From Myxococcales bacterium (GTDB lineage Bacteria > Myxococcota > Polyangia > Nannocystales > Nannocystaceae), in the NCBI GenBank assembly GCA_016793465.1, contig JAEUJW010000053.1:62001-126000 (forward strand): DNA of 64,000 nucleotides, read 5' to 3'. A model generated the notes under the pieces. It made no database searches. It was not told the origin of the DNA and worked only from the letters and a program-made list of their open reading frames with translations. The translations under genes and the position numbers were made by a program. How positions within the stretch are numbered: the stretch's first letter is position 1; the number at the start of each line of letters is the position of its first letter. This document shows positions 1 through 8,718 of this stretch, piece by piece.

Positions 1-1794
1 GTCGCCGATCCCGTACGAGAACAAGATCTTGCGCTCCGGGCTGCCCGCGAGCGGCTCCTGCAGCACGTAGGGCGCGTAGGTGACGGGGTCGACGCGGTCC
101 CAGGTGTGCTGGCTGAGCGCGATGATCTTCTGGATCGTCAGCGGGTCGTCCCCGATCGCCACCTTTAAAATTTCGAACAGGTCGGAGAAGCTGCCGGAGC
201 GGGTCATCATCAGCGAGTAGGGCCCGCCGCCGACGTCGAGCACGGCCTTCTCGAGGGTGGGCGAGAGCGCCATGATGGACGCGCCGAAGATCGAGCCCTG
301 GGAGATGCCGTACCAGTACGCGTGGTCGGGGTCGTAGACCAGCGAGTCGAAGGCGGTGACGGCCTCGCTGGCGCTCAGCGAGGTGCGGATCGCGTGCGAC
401 AGCGTGAGCTGGTTGGCGAAGCCCTGGTGGAGGCGGTCGGTGAAGGTGAACACGCGCGCGGGGTCCTCGAGCATGGTCTCGACCACCGCGCCCTGGTCCT
501 CGAGGGCCATGCCGGCCCACTCGGTGGAGATCATGGCGACCGCGCGCTCCGTCGAGAAGGCCCGCATCGCGCTCCAGTTGATCTCCTCGCGCTCGCCGAA
601 GAACCCGTGGCCGAACTGGATGAGCCGCACCGGCTCGAAGCCGGGGCCCGCGGGCCAGGCCGACTTCGGCACCTGGAGCGTGAACTCGAACCACGTGGTG
701 CCGTTGGGGGCCACCGCGCCGTCGGGGCCGCGGTGCAGCAGCGCCATCGGTTCGTCGGCCTCGAGGTACAGGGGGACCTCGACGCGGCCCTCGACGCGCA
801 GCGCCATCTCGTCGCTGAAGTCGGGGGTCACCTCGTCGATCATCACGGTCGGCTCCGACTCGTCGAACCACGCCATGAGGTCGTCGCGGATGGCCCGCAT
901 GTCGCCGGTGTTGCGCGCGTCGGAGCTCGTCGTGAAGTCCCAGGCCAGCTGGAGGCCGTCGGGGTCGACGCCCGCCGCGGCCAGCGGGGCGAAGATGTCG
1001 GCCTCGTAGCGGGCGGCCAGCGGCTCCAGCACCGGGTGGCCGACGACGTCGCCGGCGAGGATGTGGGCGAAGCCCAGCGGCGGCTCCACGCGCGCGCCGC
1101 CCCGATCCACCAGGCCCTGGAACGCGACCACGTAGCGGCGCGAGTTCACCAGCCGCACGTACGGGCGGACGATCAGCGCCTGGTGCGCGGGGTCGTCGGT
1201 CATCGCGTCGAGCTCGACCCAGTGAGGCACCAGCGCGCCGGTCTCGGCGTCGAGCAGGATCGTCGGGCTCGCGGGGTCGAGGGTGGCGTCGCCGTCGTCG
1301 AGGTGGAACGTCAGGTTATCGGTGTCGATGCCCCCGGGGAACAGCGCGAGGATCGGCATGTGGTGCGAGAAGCCGTCGGCCGGGTGGTGCAGCAGGAAGT
1401 CGACCGGCGCGCCCAGCATGCTCTTCGGCACCGCCGCGTCGGTCAGCGTCACGGCCAGGCCGCCGGGCGCGTCGGCGTCGGGCACGAGGAAGAAGTCCGA
1501 CGGGTACGGCAGCAGGCAGTCGTTGGCGTAGGCGATCGGGTTGCAGCCCTCGGGGATGTCGGCCGGCGGCAGCGGCTCGCCGCCGGTGCTCGCGTCCGTG
1601 GTCGCGCCGGTGCTCGGCTCGTCGCTCGTGCCGGTCGTCCCGTCGCCCGCGCCGGTCGTCGGTACCTCCGCGGTCGTCGTGTCCGCCCCCTCGCTCGACC
1701 CGCCGTCGGCGGTCGTCATCGGGGCGTCGCCGCAGCCGGCGAGCAGGGCGAGGGCGACGAGGGAGGTGCGGGCGGGCGACGGCGGAGTCGGCAT
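1..1794 (-). CDS. Lipoprotein with alpha/beta-hydrolase-like core, C-terminus beyond window
   Basis: The reading frame is open to the window edge, so the C-terminus is missing; about 598 residues are visible. The N-terminus has a lipoprotein signal ending in the lipobox LLAGC, followed by a Thr/Ser/Gly-rich linker of about 45 residues. A CNPIAYANDCLLPYPSDFFL segment follows, resembling the start of bacterial outer-membrane lipase N-domains. Near the visible end, the motif GISQGS matches the GxSxG nucleophile elbow of alpha/beta hydrolases. I therefore infer a surface-anchored esterase or lipase-like protein; the substrate is unknown and the catalytic Asp/His would lie outside the window or are not identifiable. 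The ATG at 1794 is preferred over the in-frame ATG at 1806, because the latter overlaps a TACGAT -10-like box. No other gene is co-directed immediately upstream. Confidence 0.72.
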   Translation of the reverse strand, partial: MPTPPSPARTSLVALALLAGCGDAPMTTADGGSSEGADTTTAEVPTTGAGDGTTGTSDEPSTGATTDASTGGEPLPPADIPEGCNPIAYANDCLLPYPSDFFLVPDADAPGGLAVTLTDAAVPKSMLGAPVDFLLHHPADGFSHHMPILALFPGGIDTDNLTFHLDDGDATLDPASPTILLDAETGALVPHWVELDAMTDDPAHQALIVRPYVRLVNSRRYVVAFQGLVDRGGARVEPPLGFAHILAGDVVGHPVLEPLAARYEADIFAPLAAAGVDPDGLQLAWDFTTSSDARNTGDMRAIRDDLMAWFDESEPTVMIDEVTPDFSDEMALRVEGRVEVPLYLEADEPMALLHRGPDGAVAPNGTTWFEFTLQVPKSAWPAGPGFEPVRLIQFGHGFFGEREEINWSAMRAFSTERAVAMISTEWAGMALEDQGAVVETMLEDPARVFTFTDRLHQGFANQLTLSHAIRTSLSASEAVTAFDSLVYDPDHAYWYGISQGSIFGASIMALSPTLEKAVLDVGGGPYSLMMTRSGSFSDLFEILKVAIGDDPLTIQKIIALSQHTWDRVDPVTYAPYVLQEPLAGSPERKILFSYGIGD

Positions 1795-1804
1795 GATCGC
1801 CGGC

Positions 1805-1810
1805 ATCGTA
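1805..1810 (-). promoter_or_regulatory. -10 box TACGAT, near-leaderless promoter
   Basis: TACGAT on the minus strand ends 10 bases before the ATG at 1794. Transcription starting about 7 bases after the box would give almost no leader. There is no Shine-Dalgarno sequence. Confidence 0.45.
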
Positions 1811-1873
1811 CCAGCGAGCGCGCCGCGTCGTTGCTGCTGCACCGCCCCCGCGCGTGACGTGACGCGGGGGGAG

Positions 1874-3625
1874 CTAGTGGCGGGCCGCGCGGGCCACGTC
1901 GGCGACCGGTTGCAGGACCACACGGACCATCCCGCGGAGCAGCGGCTGGCGGCGCACGATCGCCGCGAGCGGCGGGCTGTACGTGTAATAGAAGCGGACC
2001 ACCTCGCGGCCGGCCTCGCTGGCCGCGAGGGCCGCGTCGCGGAAGTCGCGGAGGGCCATGACCTGGGGCGCCCAGGCCGCGCCGAACGCCGCGGTGGCGA
2101 GGAAGCAGAAGCCCTCGACGGTCTGGAACTTCTGCGCGGGGGTCGTGATGCCGGAGGTGATGAGCGGGCTCTGGTTGCCGCAGCGGTCCTCGTACTGCAG
2201 CCCGATCTGGTAGGTGTAGTTGCCCCACAGCTCGGTCAGCTCGACGCTGCCGTCGGTCCCGGGCTCGGGCACCTCGTCGAGGTCGACCGGGTGCTCGAGC
2301 GCCGCGCCGAGGTTGTCGGCCGTCAGCGCCTCCTCGCCGGTCAGGCTGAACACCCGCAGGCGGTAGAGCTCGAACGCGGGGTCGGTCTGCGCGGGGATCG
2401 TGTAGTGCACGCGGACCTTGTCGAAGCTGAGGCCCTCGAGGCGCATGTCGGCGACCGGCGCGAGCTCCGTGGTGGTGCAGCGGCCCCAGCCGTCGTCGCC
2501 GTCGTCGCCGCCGGTCTCGCCGCCGCCGCCGCTGCCGCTGCCGCCCTCGTCGCCGATCGAGTCCGCGTCCTGGCCGTCGCTGTCGGGCGGGTCGCCGGTG
2601 TCGCTCGGCGGCGGGTCGGGCAGCTCGCCGTAGCTGTACACGCCGAAGCGGAAGGTCTCGCCGTGCAGGCTGTACTCGCGCAGGCGGTCGGCGCCGCTGC
2701 CCGCGCTCGTCGAGATCGTCGCGTCCGGCGGGTGGACCGCGCCGGTCTTGCCGTCCCAGTCGCCGTAGCCGGCCCACGTCGAGGTGCCGGTGAAGCCCTC
2801 GGCGCGCGCGTCGAACTCGAGCCTGTAGACCACGCTCGGCTGGCCCAGGTACTCGACGCCGTAGGGCGTCAGCGCGGGGTCGACGAAGTGGTCGTCCTCG
2901 CGGTCGAAGTCGTAGCTGGGGTTCTCGTCGTGCTCGAGCGAGACCTCGACCCACGCGGTCAGCGGCCCGCTCGCCGCGACCGCCGCGGGGATCATCGCCG
3001 TCACGTACTCGGGCGCGTCGCCGACCGGCGTGGCGAACGTGACCGCGTCGAGGTCGTTGAGGTCCGCCAGCATGTGCACGTCCAGCGAGTCCTTCTTCTC
3101 GTGGAACGTCAGCAGGTCGTTGCGCGGCGGGTACGGGCTCTTGTTGGCCCCGTCGAACTTGCCCTTGTCGGTGCTAAAGCCGTTCGGCGAGGGGCACGTC
3201 ATGGTGTCGACCGAGATGACGTCGTGCTCCGCCGGCATCAGCGGGCGGCAGTAGTAGTTCTCGGCGCTGCTGAAGGCCTCGTGGAAGCCGAGCGAGGTCG
3301 TGTGGATGCTGTCGAAGAAGATCAGCCGCGGGTACAGCTTGCCGCGGCGGTGGGCCCAGATCGGCAGCACCGACTCGCGCGGGCCGTAGGGCGCGCGCCA
3401 CGAGCTGAGGAAGTTCCAGATGCCCGGGCGGTTGCCGATGCCGAGCTTGCCGGTGGCCTGGGTGATAAGGATGTCCTGGACGTGGTGGCCGTCCCTGTCC
3501 TCGAGCCAGATCGCCAGCTGGACCCGCGGCACCGGCTTGAAGTGGACCTCGATCAGGTAGTCGTCGGCCGCGCGGGCCGGGCCGGCGATCAGGAGCAGAC
3601 CGAGGGACGCGAGGGCCGGGCGCAT
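1874..3625 (-). CDS. Secreted CFI-box-CTERM domain protein (paralogue 1)
   Basis: The 583-residue protein begins with a Sec signal peptide that looks cleaved after PARA. The N-terminal 330 residues are closely similar to the gene product at 4510-6201, with shared blocks such as ITQATGKLGIGNRPG and SWRAPYGPR. A central Gly/Ser/Asp-rich linker of about 50 residues (around 2500-2620) is longer than in the paralogue. The C-terminal 75 residues start CFLATAAFGA and continue with LRDFRDAAL and FYYTYSPPLA, which is the CFI-box-CTERM pattern (NCBIfam), a C-terminal domain of unknown function common in myxobacterial surface proteins. The role is unknown. ATG 3625 has TATGAT six bases upstream. The SGNH gene ends 7 bases upstream, so read-through from it is also possible. 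Confidence 0.8.
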   Translation of the reverse strand: MRPALASLGLLLIAGPARAADDYLIEVHFKPVPRVQLAIWLEDRDGHHVQDILITQATGKLGIGNRPGIWNFLSSWRAPYGPRESVLPIWAHRRGKLYPRLIFFDSIHTTSLGFHEAFSSAENYYCRPLMPAEHDVISVDTMTCPSPNGFSTDKGKFDGANKSPYPPRNDLLTFHEKKDSLDVHMLADLNDLDAVTFATPVGDAPEYVTAMIPAAVAASGPLTAWVEVSLEHDENPSYDFDREDDHFVDPALTPYGVEYLGQPSVVYRLEFDARAEGFTGTSTWAGYGDWDGKTGAVHPPDATISTSAGSGADRLREYSLHGETFRFGVYSYGELPDPPPSDTGDPPDSDGQDADSIGDEGGSGSGGGGETGGDDGDDGWGRCTTTELAPVADMRLEGLSFDKVRVHYTIPAQTDPAFELYRLRVFSLTGEEALTADNLGAALEHPVDLDEVPEPGTDGSVELTELWGNYTYQIGLQYEDRCGNQSPLITSGITTPAQKFQTVEGFCFLATAAFGAAWAPQVMALRDFRDAALAASEAGREVVRFYYTYSPPLAAIVRRQPLLRGMVRVVLQPVADVARAARH

Positions 3626-3631
3626 CCCGGC

Positions 3632-3637
3632 ATCATA
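3632..3637 (-). promoter_or_regulatory. -10 box TATGAT, leaderless-type promoter
   Basis: TATGAT ends six bases before the ATG at 3625, so the predicted transcription start falls at the start codon. It overlaps the stop codon of the upstream gene. Confidence 0.5.
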
Positions 3638-4490
3638 ACCGAAGGCCCGCGGCGCCGCTGCGGCCCGGCCCGCCCGCGGCGCCGCCGTCGCAGGGCAGGA
3701 GCTCGGCCGACCGCTCGAGCGTCCGCCCCGCCACATGCCGCAGACGCGCCTGCAGGTCGAAGTCCACCGCGAATTGCGGCAAGTACGGCACGCCCTCGGG
3801 CGAGCGCCCGGCGATCGCCCCGGCCAGCACCAGCGCCGCCAGGAACGCCCCGGCCCGCGCGGCGTGGTTGCCGTCGTCGGCGTGCAGCGGCACGCCCGGG
3901 ACGACCGCCCGCGCCAGGTCGAAGGCCTGCCCGACCGGGGCCACGCAGGCCGGCTCGCGCTGGGCGATCGCCGCGTGCACCGCGAAGATCCGCCGCGCCT
4001 CGTCGACCCCGCGGCGCGGCCACTCGGGGAACAGCACCGGCACGCCGCCGGCCGCGCGCGCCGCCCGGATCAGCGCCTCCGCCCCCGCCGTCGAGTACGC
4101 GGTGCGCCAGCTGCTGCTGGTGCGCTGGGCCTGGAGCACCACGAACGCGAAGCCCCCCGCGCGCAGCAGCTCGAGCGACGCCGGGTCGCGCGAGCGCTCG
4201 TCGAGGAACAGCCAGCCCGGCGCCGCCACGGCCTCGACCGCACGCCCCGGGCCCAGCGCCTCGACCATCGCCGCCAGCATCGCCGCCAGGTCGTGCAGCG
4301 ACGCGTGGCTGTTGCCCATGACCAGGATCCGCAGCGGCGGAGCGTCCGCCGGCGCCCGCGGGTGAGCCGCGGGTCCGCAGCCCGCGACCAGCCCTACGAG
4401 CGCGAGGCCCACCCGGATCACGACCGATCGTCGCCCGCCCGCACGCCGCTCGCAAGGGGGCCTCCCGCGCGCCCGGGACAGCCCCCGCAC
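3633..4490 (-). CDS. SGNH/GDSL-type hydrolase lipoprotein (DUF4886-like)
   Basis: The protein is about 285 residues from GTG 4490 (or 262 from GTG 4421, which directly precedes the hydrophobic segment). The lipobox is LVAGC. After it comes ILVMGNSHAS, which is the block-I serine motif with GNS instead of GDS, as in the DUF4886 branch of SGNH hydrolases. The middle has FVVLQAQ and PVLFPEWP, and the end has DDGNHAARAG, matching the Asp/His pair of block V. The expected role is ester or acyl hydrolysis at the cell envelope on an unknown substrate. The gene sits between two CFI-box paralogues and diverges from the right-hand one. GTG 4490 is chosen because a TATACA box ends seven bases upstream, but the start remains uncertain. 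Confidence 0.65.
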   Translation of the reverse strand: MRGLSRARGRPPCERRAGGRRSVVIRVGLALVGLVAGCGPAAHPRAPADAPPLRILVMGNSHASLHDLAAMLAAMVEALGPGRAVEAVAAPGWLFLDERSRDPASLELLRAGGFAFVVLQAQRTSSSWRTAYSTAGAEALIRAARAAGGVPVLFPEWPRRGVDEARRIFAVHAAIAQREPACVAPVGQAFDLARAVVPGVPLHADDGNHAARAGAFLAALVLAGAIAGRSPEGVPYLPQFAVDFDLQARLRHVAGRTLERSAELLPCDGGAAGGPGRSGAAGLRL

Positions 4491-4497
4491 CCGCGTG

Positions 4498-4503
4498 TAT
4501 ACT
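4498..4503. promoter_or_regulatory. Shared divergent -10 core (GTATAC)
   Basis: The hexamer reads TATACT on the plus strand and, shifted by the symmetry of GTATAC, TATACA on the minus strand. It lies six bases before GTG 4510 (plus) and seven bases before GTG 4490 (minus). One core could therefore serve two leaderless, divergent transcripts that would compete. Confidence 0.45.
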
Positions 4504-4509
4504 GCCCCC

Positions 4510-6201
4510 GTGCGCCCGCACGCCGCATTCTCCTTACCCTTCATCGTCAGCGCGGCGGCCCTGCTCGGCTCGCCCCGGCCGGCGAGCGCCGCCGAGGACG
4601 ACCTCCTCGTCGAGTTCCACTACAACCCCGTCGCCGACGCCCAGATCGCCCTGTGGATCGAGGACAGGGACGGCAAGTTCGCCCAGAACGTGCTCGTCAC
4701 CCAGGCCACCGGCAAGCTCGGCATCGGCAACCGCCCCGGCGTGTGGAACTTCGTCGGCTCGTGGCGCGCGCCCTACGGCCCGCGCGTGTCGGTGCTGCCG
4801 ATCTGGGCCCACCGCCGCAACCACCCCTACCCGAAGGTCGTGTTCTTCGACGACGACCCCGGCGACGAGAACTCGCTCGGCTGGCACGAGAACACCAGCA
4901 CCGCCGAGAACTACTTCTGCCGCCCGCTGACCGCCGACGAGCATGAGGTCATCTCGGTCGACACCATGACCTGCCCGTCGCCCAACGTGTTCCAGACCGA
5001 CAAGGGGCGCTTCGCCGGCGGCGAGACCAGCCCCTATCCCCCGCGCAACGACCTCGTCGAGATCGAGGCCGGCGTCGACTCGCCCGACGCCGCCATGTTC
5101 GCCGAGATCAACGACCTCGACGCCGTCACCGCCGCCACCCCCGCGGGCGACAAGGCCGAGTTCGTGACCGTCGCGATCCCCGCCGAGCTGGCCGCCCGCG
5201 CGCCCCTGAAGGCGTGGATCGAGGTCTCGAAGGAGCACGACGAGAACGAGTCGTTCGCGTTCGACCGCGAGACCGACCACTTCGTCGACCAGCGCCTGAC
5301 CAGCTACGGCGTCGAGTACCTCGGCCAGCCGAGCGTGGTCTACCAGCTGAGCTTCGACCCCCGCGTCGAGGGCTTCAAGGGCACCTCGGACTACGCCGGC
5401 TACGGCGACTGGGACGGCAAGACCGGCACCGTGCACCCGCCCGACGGCAAGATCAGCGCCAGCGGAGGCAGCGGCGCCGACCGCCTGCGCGAGTACACCC
5501 TCAACGGCAAGACCTTCCGCTTCGGCCTCTACGCCTACGGCGCCGACGGCACCGACACCGGCGACGACGGCTGGGGCAACTGCAAGAGCGCGACCCTCCC
5601 GGCCATCGAGCACATCTCGCTCGAGGGCATGAGCTTCGACAAGGTCCGCATCCACTACAAGATGCCGGTCGGCCAGGCCCTCGGCTTCGAGCTCGCCAAG
5701 CTGCGCGTCTACCTCCTCACCGGCGAGGAGCCGCTCACCCCCGACATGCTCGGCGCGGCCTACGAGCGCAGCTTCGGCGCCGACGTCGTCGCCAAGCCCG
5801 GCGAGGAGGGCCACGTCGAGGTCGACCAGCTGTGGGGCAACTACACCTACCAGATCGGCGTCACCTACCAGGACAAGTGCGCCCAGGAGTCGCCGCTCAT
5901 CACCGCGAGCATCACCACCGAGCCCCAGCAGTTCCAGACCGTCGAGGGCTTCTGCTTCCTCGCCACCGCGGCCTACGGCGCCGCCTGGGCCGCGCCGGTG
6001 CAGGCCCTGCGGTGGTTCCGTGATGCATCCCTGAAAGTGTCGCCGATGGGCCGCGACATCGTCCGCTTCTACTACGCGTACAGCCCCCCGCTCGCCCGCG
6101 TGATCCAGCACCAGCCGATCCTCCGCGGCATGGTCCGCGTCGTCGTCCAGCCGGTCGCCGACCTCGCCCGCGGCCTGCACTCGGACCCCGCGCGTGGCTG
6201 A
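4510..6201 (+). CDS. Secreted CFI-box-CTERM domain protein (paralogue 2)
   Basis: The 563-residue protein has a signal peptide (hydrophobic FSLPFIVSAAALLGS, probable cleavage after ASA). It is colinear with the product of 1874-3625: both have the IWxEDRDG, TQATGKLGIGNRPG and VDTMTCPSPN blocks, and both end in the CFI-box region (CFLATAAYGAAWA, then RFYYAYSPPLA). The central linker is only a few residues here, so the linker is the main difference between the paralogues. Cysteines in the C-terminal half (GNCKS, DKCAQ, GFCFL) are conserved between the two. The function is unknown. GTG 4510 is chosen for the TATACT box six bases upstream; GTG 4495 would overlap it. The stop overlaps the start of the next gene by eight bases. 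Confidence 0.8.
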   Translation: MRPHAAFSLPFIVSAAALLGSPRPASAAEDDLLVEFHYNPVADAQIALWIEDRDGKFAQNVLVTQATGKLGIGNRPGVWNFVGSWRAPYGPRVSVLPIWAHRRNHPYPKVVFFDDDPGDENSLGWHENTSTAENYFCRPLTADEHEVISVDTMTCPSPNVFQTDKGRFAGGETSPYPPRNDLVEIEAGVDSPDAAMFAEINDLDAVTAATPAGDKAEFVTVAIPAELAARAPLKAWIEVSKEHDENESFAFDRETDHFVDQRLTSYGVEYLGQPSVVYQLSFDPRVEGFKGTSDYAGYGDWDGKTGTVHPPDGKISASGGSGADRLREYTLNGKTFRFGLYAYGADGTDTGDDGWGNCKSATLPAIEHISLEGMSFDKVRIHYKMPVGQALGFELAKLRVYLLTGEEPLTPDMLGAAYERSFGADVVAKPGEEGHVEVDQLWGNYTYQIGVTYQDKCAQESPLITASITTEPQQFQTVEGFCFLATAAYGAAWAAPVQALRWFRDASLKVSPMGRDIVRFYYAYSPPLARVIQHQPILRGMVRVVVQPVADLARGLHSDPARG

Positions 6202-7057
6202 CACGTTCGCATCGCTGCTGCTCGCCGCGGCCCTCGCCGCGCCCACCGCCCCCGCACCACCCGCACGCGCGGCCGGGCCCGCCGCGACCGGCCCGACCGC
6301 GACCAGCCCGACCGCGCCCGCCGCGATCGCGCCCGCCGCGACCAGCCCGACCGCGACCAACCCGACCGCGCCCGCCATCCCGCCCGCGACCAACCCGACC
6401 GGCCCGACCGCGCCCGCCACGACCAGCCCGACCGCGACCAACCCGACCGCGACCGCCGCGACCACACCGACCGCGACGAGCCCGACCGCGCCCGCCGCGA
6501 CCAGCCCGACCGCGCCCGCCGCGACCAGCCCGACCGCGCCCGCCGCGATCAGCCCGCCCGCGCCCGCCGCGAGCGACGAGCCCGCGACGTCGCCCGCCGA
6601 GCCCGCGGCCGGTGATACCTCTGCGCCGGTCGACGTGGGGTCGTCCGTCGCCGACCCCGCGCCGCGTGCTCTCGGCGCGCCGACGGCCGTCCCCGAAGAC
6701 CTGTCCCGAGGGACACCCGAGGGTCCCGACCCCGGACCCGCCGCCGCGGTCGCGTCGGGCCGGTTCGCCTGCCACGGATCGATCCCGTGCCAGCGCCTGG
6801 TCGCCCTCGGCGCGGTGTCCGGCGCGCTCGGCCTGGCCGGCGTCGCCACCGGCGTCGCCCTCGTGCTGCGCCCCGACGCCGTCGACCCCGAGGACCCGAC
6901 CACCGCGATCACCTATCGCCCCGCGGGCACCGCGATCCTCACCATCGGCCTCGGCGTGCTGACCACCAGCCTGCTCATGCTGCTCACGGCCAACCGCGCC
7001 AGCCGCCGCGCCAAGAACAAGCAGTCGCGCCCGCTCGCGCCCCAGGTCTCGCGGTGA
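6194..7057 (+). CDS. Membrane protein with Pro/Ala/Thr tandem repeats
   Basis: The 287-residue protein starts with GTG inside the end of the preceding CDS (8-base overlap), so it is translationally coupled to the CFI-box gene. A weak signal-like segment (FASLLLAAALAAP) is followed by about 100 residues of Pro/Thr/Ala repeats of the TSPTAPAA type, encoded by 24-base DNA repeats. The C-terminal third has two hydrophobic helices (LVALGAVSGALGLAGVATG and ILTIGLGVLTTSLLMLL) and a basic tail. The repeats look like a cell-wall-spanning or periplasm-spanning stalk. The function is unknown. There is no similarity I recognise outside the repeat class. Confidence 0.65.
   Translation: MADTFASLLLAAALAAPTAPAPPARAAGPAATGPTATSPTAPAAIAPAATSPTATNPTAPAIPPATNPTGPTAPATTSPTATNPTATAATTPTATSPTAPAATSPTAPAATSPTAPAAISPPAPAASDEPATSPAEPAAGDTSAPVDVGSSVADPAPRALGAPTAVPEDLSRGTPEGPDPGPAAAVASGRFACHGSIPCQRLVALGAVSGALGLAGVATGVALVLRPDAVDPEDPTTAITYRPAGTAILTIGLGVLTTSLLMLLTANRASRRAKNKQSRPLAPQVSR
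6481..6576 (+). repeat. 24-base tandem repeats coding for Pro/Thr/Ala
   Basis: Units begin at 6481, 6505 and 6529 and are nearly identical; a fourth unit at 6553 is degenerate. The wider stretch from about 6290 is a looser version of the same motif. In-frame expansion or contraction is expected. Confidence 0.8.
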
Positions 7058-7127
7058 CGCGAGCCCGGGCGGTCTCGTCGTCGCCGCGCGTGCGCAACGA
7101 TCACCGGCGGCGCGCCGCGACGCCGCG

Positions 7128-7133
7128 TATACC
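7128..7133 (+). promoter_or_regulatory. -10 box TATACC
   Basis: TATACC ends nine bases before ATG 7143 and directly abuts an in-frame ATG at 7134. The arrangement favours the 7143 start and an essentially leaderless mRNA. Confidence 0.45.
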
Positions 7134-7142
7134 ATGACGAGC

Positions 7143-8672
7143 ATGCTTAATCGTTTTGTCCTGGCTTGTACGATCTCGAGTCTCGTCGCGGCTTGCGGGC
7201 CGCAGGACAGCGCCACCGGCGAGCCCGGCGAGTCGACCACCGCCGACGCGCCGACCACCGCCGACGCGCCGACCACCGCCGACGACACCACCGCTCCGAC
7301 CACCACCGCGCCGACCGGCGACACCACCGACACCACCGACACCACCGGCGATACCACCACCGCGGATCCGCAGCCGGCCGCCTGCGAGCGGGTCGAGGGC
7401 GGCGACGGCGTCGACTGGGCGCTGCGCTGCGGCGGGCTCAGCTGGGAGAGCGTGAGCGCCATCGGCAGCGACGGCGCGGGCAACCTGCTGCTGGCGCTCG
7501 ACCTGCGCGCGCTCGACCCGGTGCCGTCGTTCATGATCGGCGAGTTCGAGGTCGTGCCCGGCCCCGCCTCCGACATCCTGCTGATCAAATTGTCGAGCGC
7601 GGGCGAGGCGCTGTGGGTCCGCCAGATCACCGGCGAGGGCAACCAGTACGTCGCCGCCGCGAGCGTGTGCAACAACGGCCTGGTGATCGCCGGCAGCGCG
7701 CCGGTGGGCACCGACCTCGGCGGCGGCCCGCTCGAGCACGAGGACTTCGTGGCCGCCTTCGACGGCGACGGCCAGCACCTGTGGAGCCGCTCGTCGGCGG
7801 TGCTCGACGACCAGGGCCACATCATCGTCTCCGGCCTCGCCTGCGACGACGTCGGCAACATCGCCCTGACCGGCCAGTTCCGCGGCGGCGTCGACCTCGG
7901 CGGCGGCCTCCTGCAGCCGGCCGAGCTCTACGACGCCTACCTCGTGCAGTACGGCGCCGACGGCAGCTTCCAGTGGAACGTCAAGTTCGGCGCGGTCGGC
8001 TACTCGCCGTTCGGGCGCGCCGTGGCCTACGCGCCGAACGGCGACGTCGCGGTGGTCGGCTCGTTCGGCGACGCGATCGACTTCGGCGGCGGGCCGCTGG
8101 TCGCCGACGGCGGCGACGACGTGGTCGTGGCTCGCTTCGACGCCGCCGGCACCCACCTGTGGAGCCGCCAGATCGGCCCCGACAACCTGCAGTACGGCAA
8201 GTCGGTCGCCGTCGACGCCGCCGGCCAGGTCGCGATCGGCGGGATCTTCCTCCTCGACGTCGAGATCGGCGCCGACAGCTACACCAACGTGTTCCCCAAC
8301 GCCGACGAGGAGGAGTTCGGCACCCTCTACGACGGGTTCGTCGCCCTCCTCGACCCCGCCGGCGAGCCCCAGTGGTCGACGCAGATCGGCTCGATGCTCA
8401 ACGACGAGATCGGCAACCTGCAGTTCGACGCCGGCGGCCGCCTCGTCGTGCGCGCCTTCAGCGAAGAGCGCCACCTCGTGCGCGTCTACGACGACATGGC
8501 CCCGACCTTCGAGTGGTCGTCCGACCAGCTGCAGATCGTCGACTACGCCCTCGTCGGCGAGGACGCGATCGTCATCGCCGGCACCGCCTACGAGGACATC
8601 GACCTCGGCGCCGGCCCGCTCACCGCCCGCGGCGACACCGACCTCGTGATCGTCCGCCTGCCCCGCCCGTGA
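7143..8672 (+). CDS. Lipoprotein with propeller-like repeats
   Basis: The 509-residue lipoprotein has the signal MLNRFVLACTISSLVAAC (lipobox LVAAC) and then a 60-residue Thr/Asp/Ala linker. The remainder consists of five or six degenerate repeats of about 60 residues, each with a core like VDLGGGPL followed by DAYLVQYGADGSFQW and VKFG. These repeats resemble the SBBP/YWTD-like propeller repeats of secreted bacterial proteins. It is probably a surface-exposed beta-propeller, of unknown ligand. I chose the second ATG (7143) because the hydrophobic segment begins there and a -10 box overlaps the first. The next gene starts 46 bases downstream on the same strand. Confidence 0.75.
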   Translation: MLNRFVLACTISSLVAACGPQDSATGEPGESTTADAPTTADAPTTADDTTAPTTTAPTGDTTDTTDTTGDTTTADPQPAACERVEGGDGVDWALRCGGLSWESVSAIGSDGAGNLLLALDLRALDPVPSFMIGEFEVVPGPASDILLIKLSSAGEALWVRQITGEGNQYVAAASVCNNGLVIAGSAPVGTDLGGGPLEHEDFVAAFDGDGQHLWSRSSAVLDDQGHIIVSGLACDDVGNIALTGQFRGGVDLGGGLLQPAELYDAYLVQYGADGSFQWNVKFGAVGYSPFGRAVAYAPNGDVAVVGSFGDAIDFGGGPLVADGGDDVVVARFDAAGTHLWSRQIGPDNLQYGKSVAVDAAGQVAIGGIFLLDVEIGADSYTNVFPNADEEEFGTLYDGFVALLDPAGEPQWSTQIGSMLNDEIGNLQFDAGGRLVVRAFSEERHLVRVYDDMAPTFEWSSDQLQIVDYALVGEDAIVIAGTAYEDIDLGAGPLTARGDTDLVIVRLPRP

Positions 8673-8718
8673 GCGCGTGCACCTTCCGCCGCGGGCGCGC
8701 GCGTGCGATGCTCCCCGC

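Noticed and set aside
6294..6590. Satellite or CRISPR-like repeat array
   Set aside because: The repeats are in frame, code a Pro/Thr/Ala stalk, and have no spacers.
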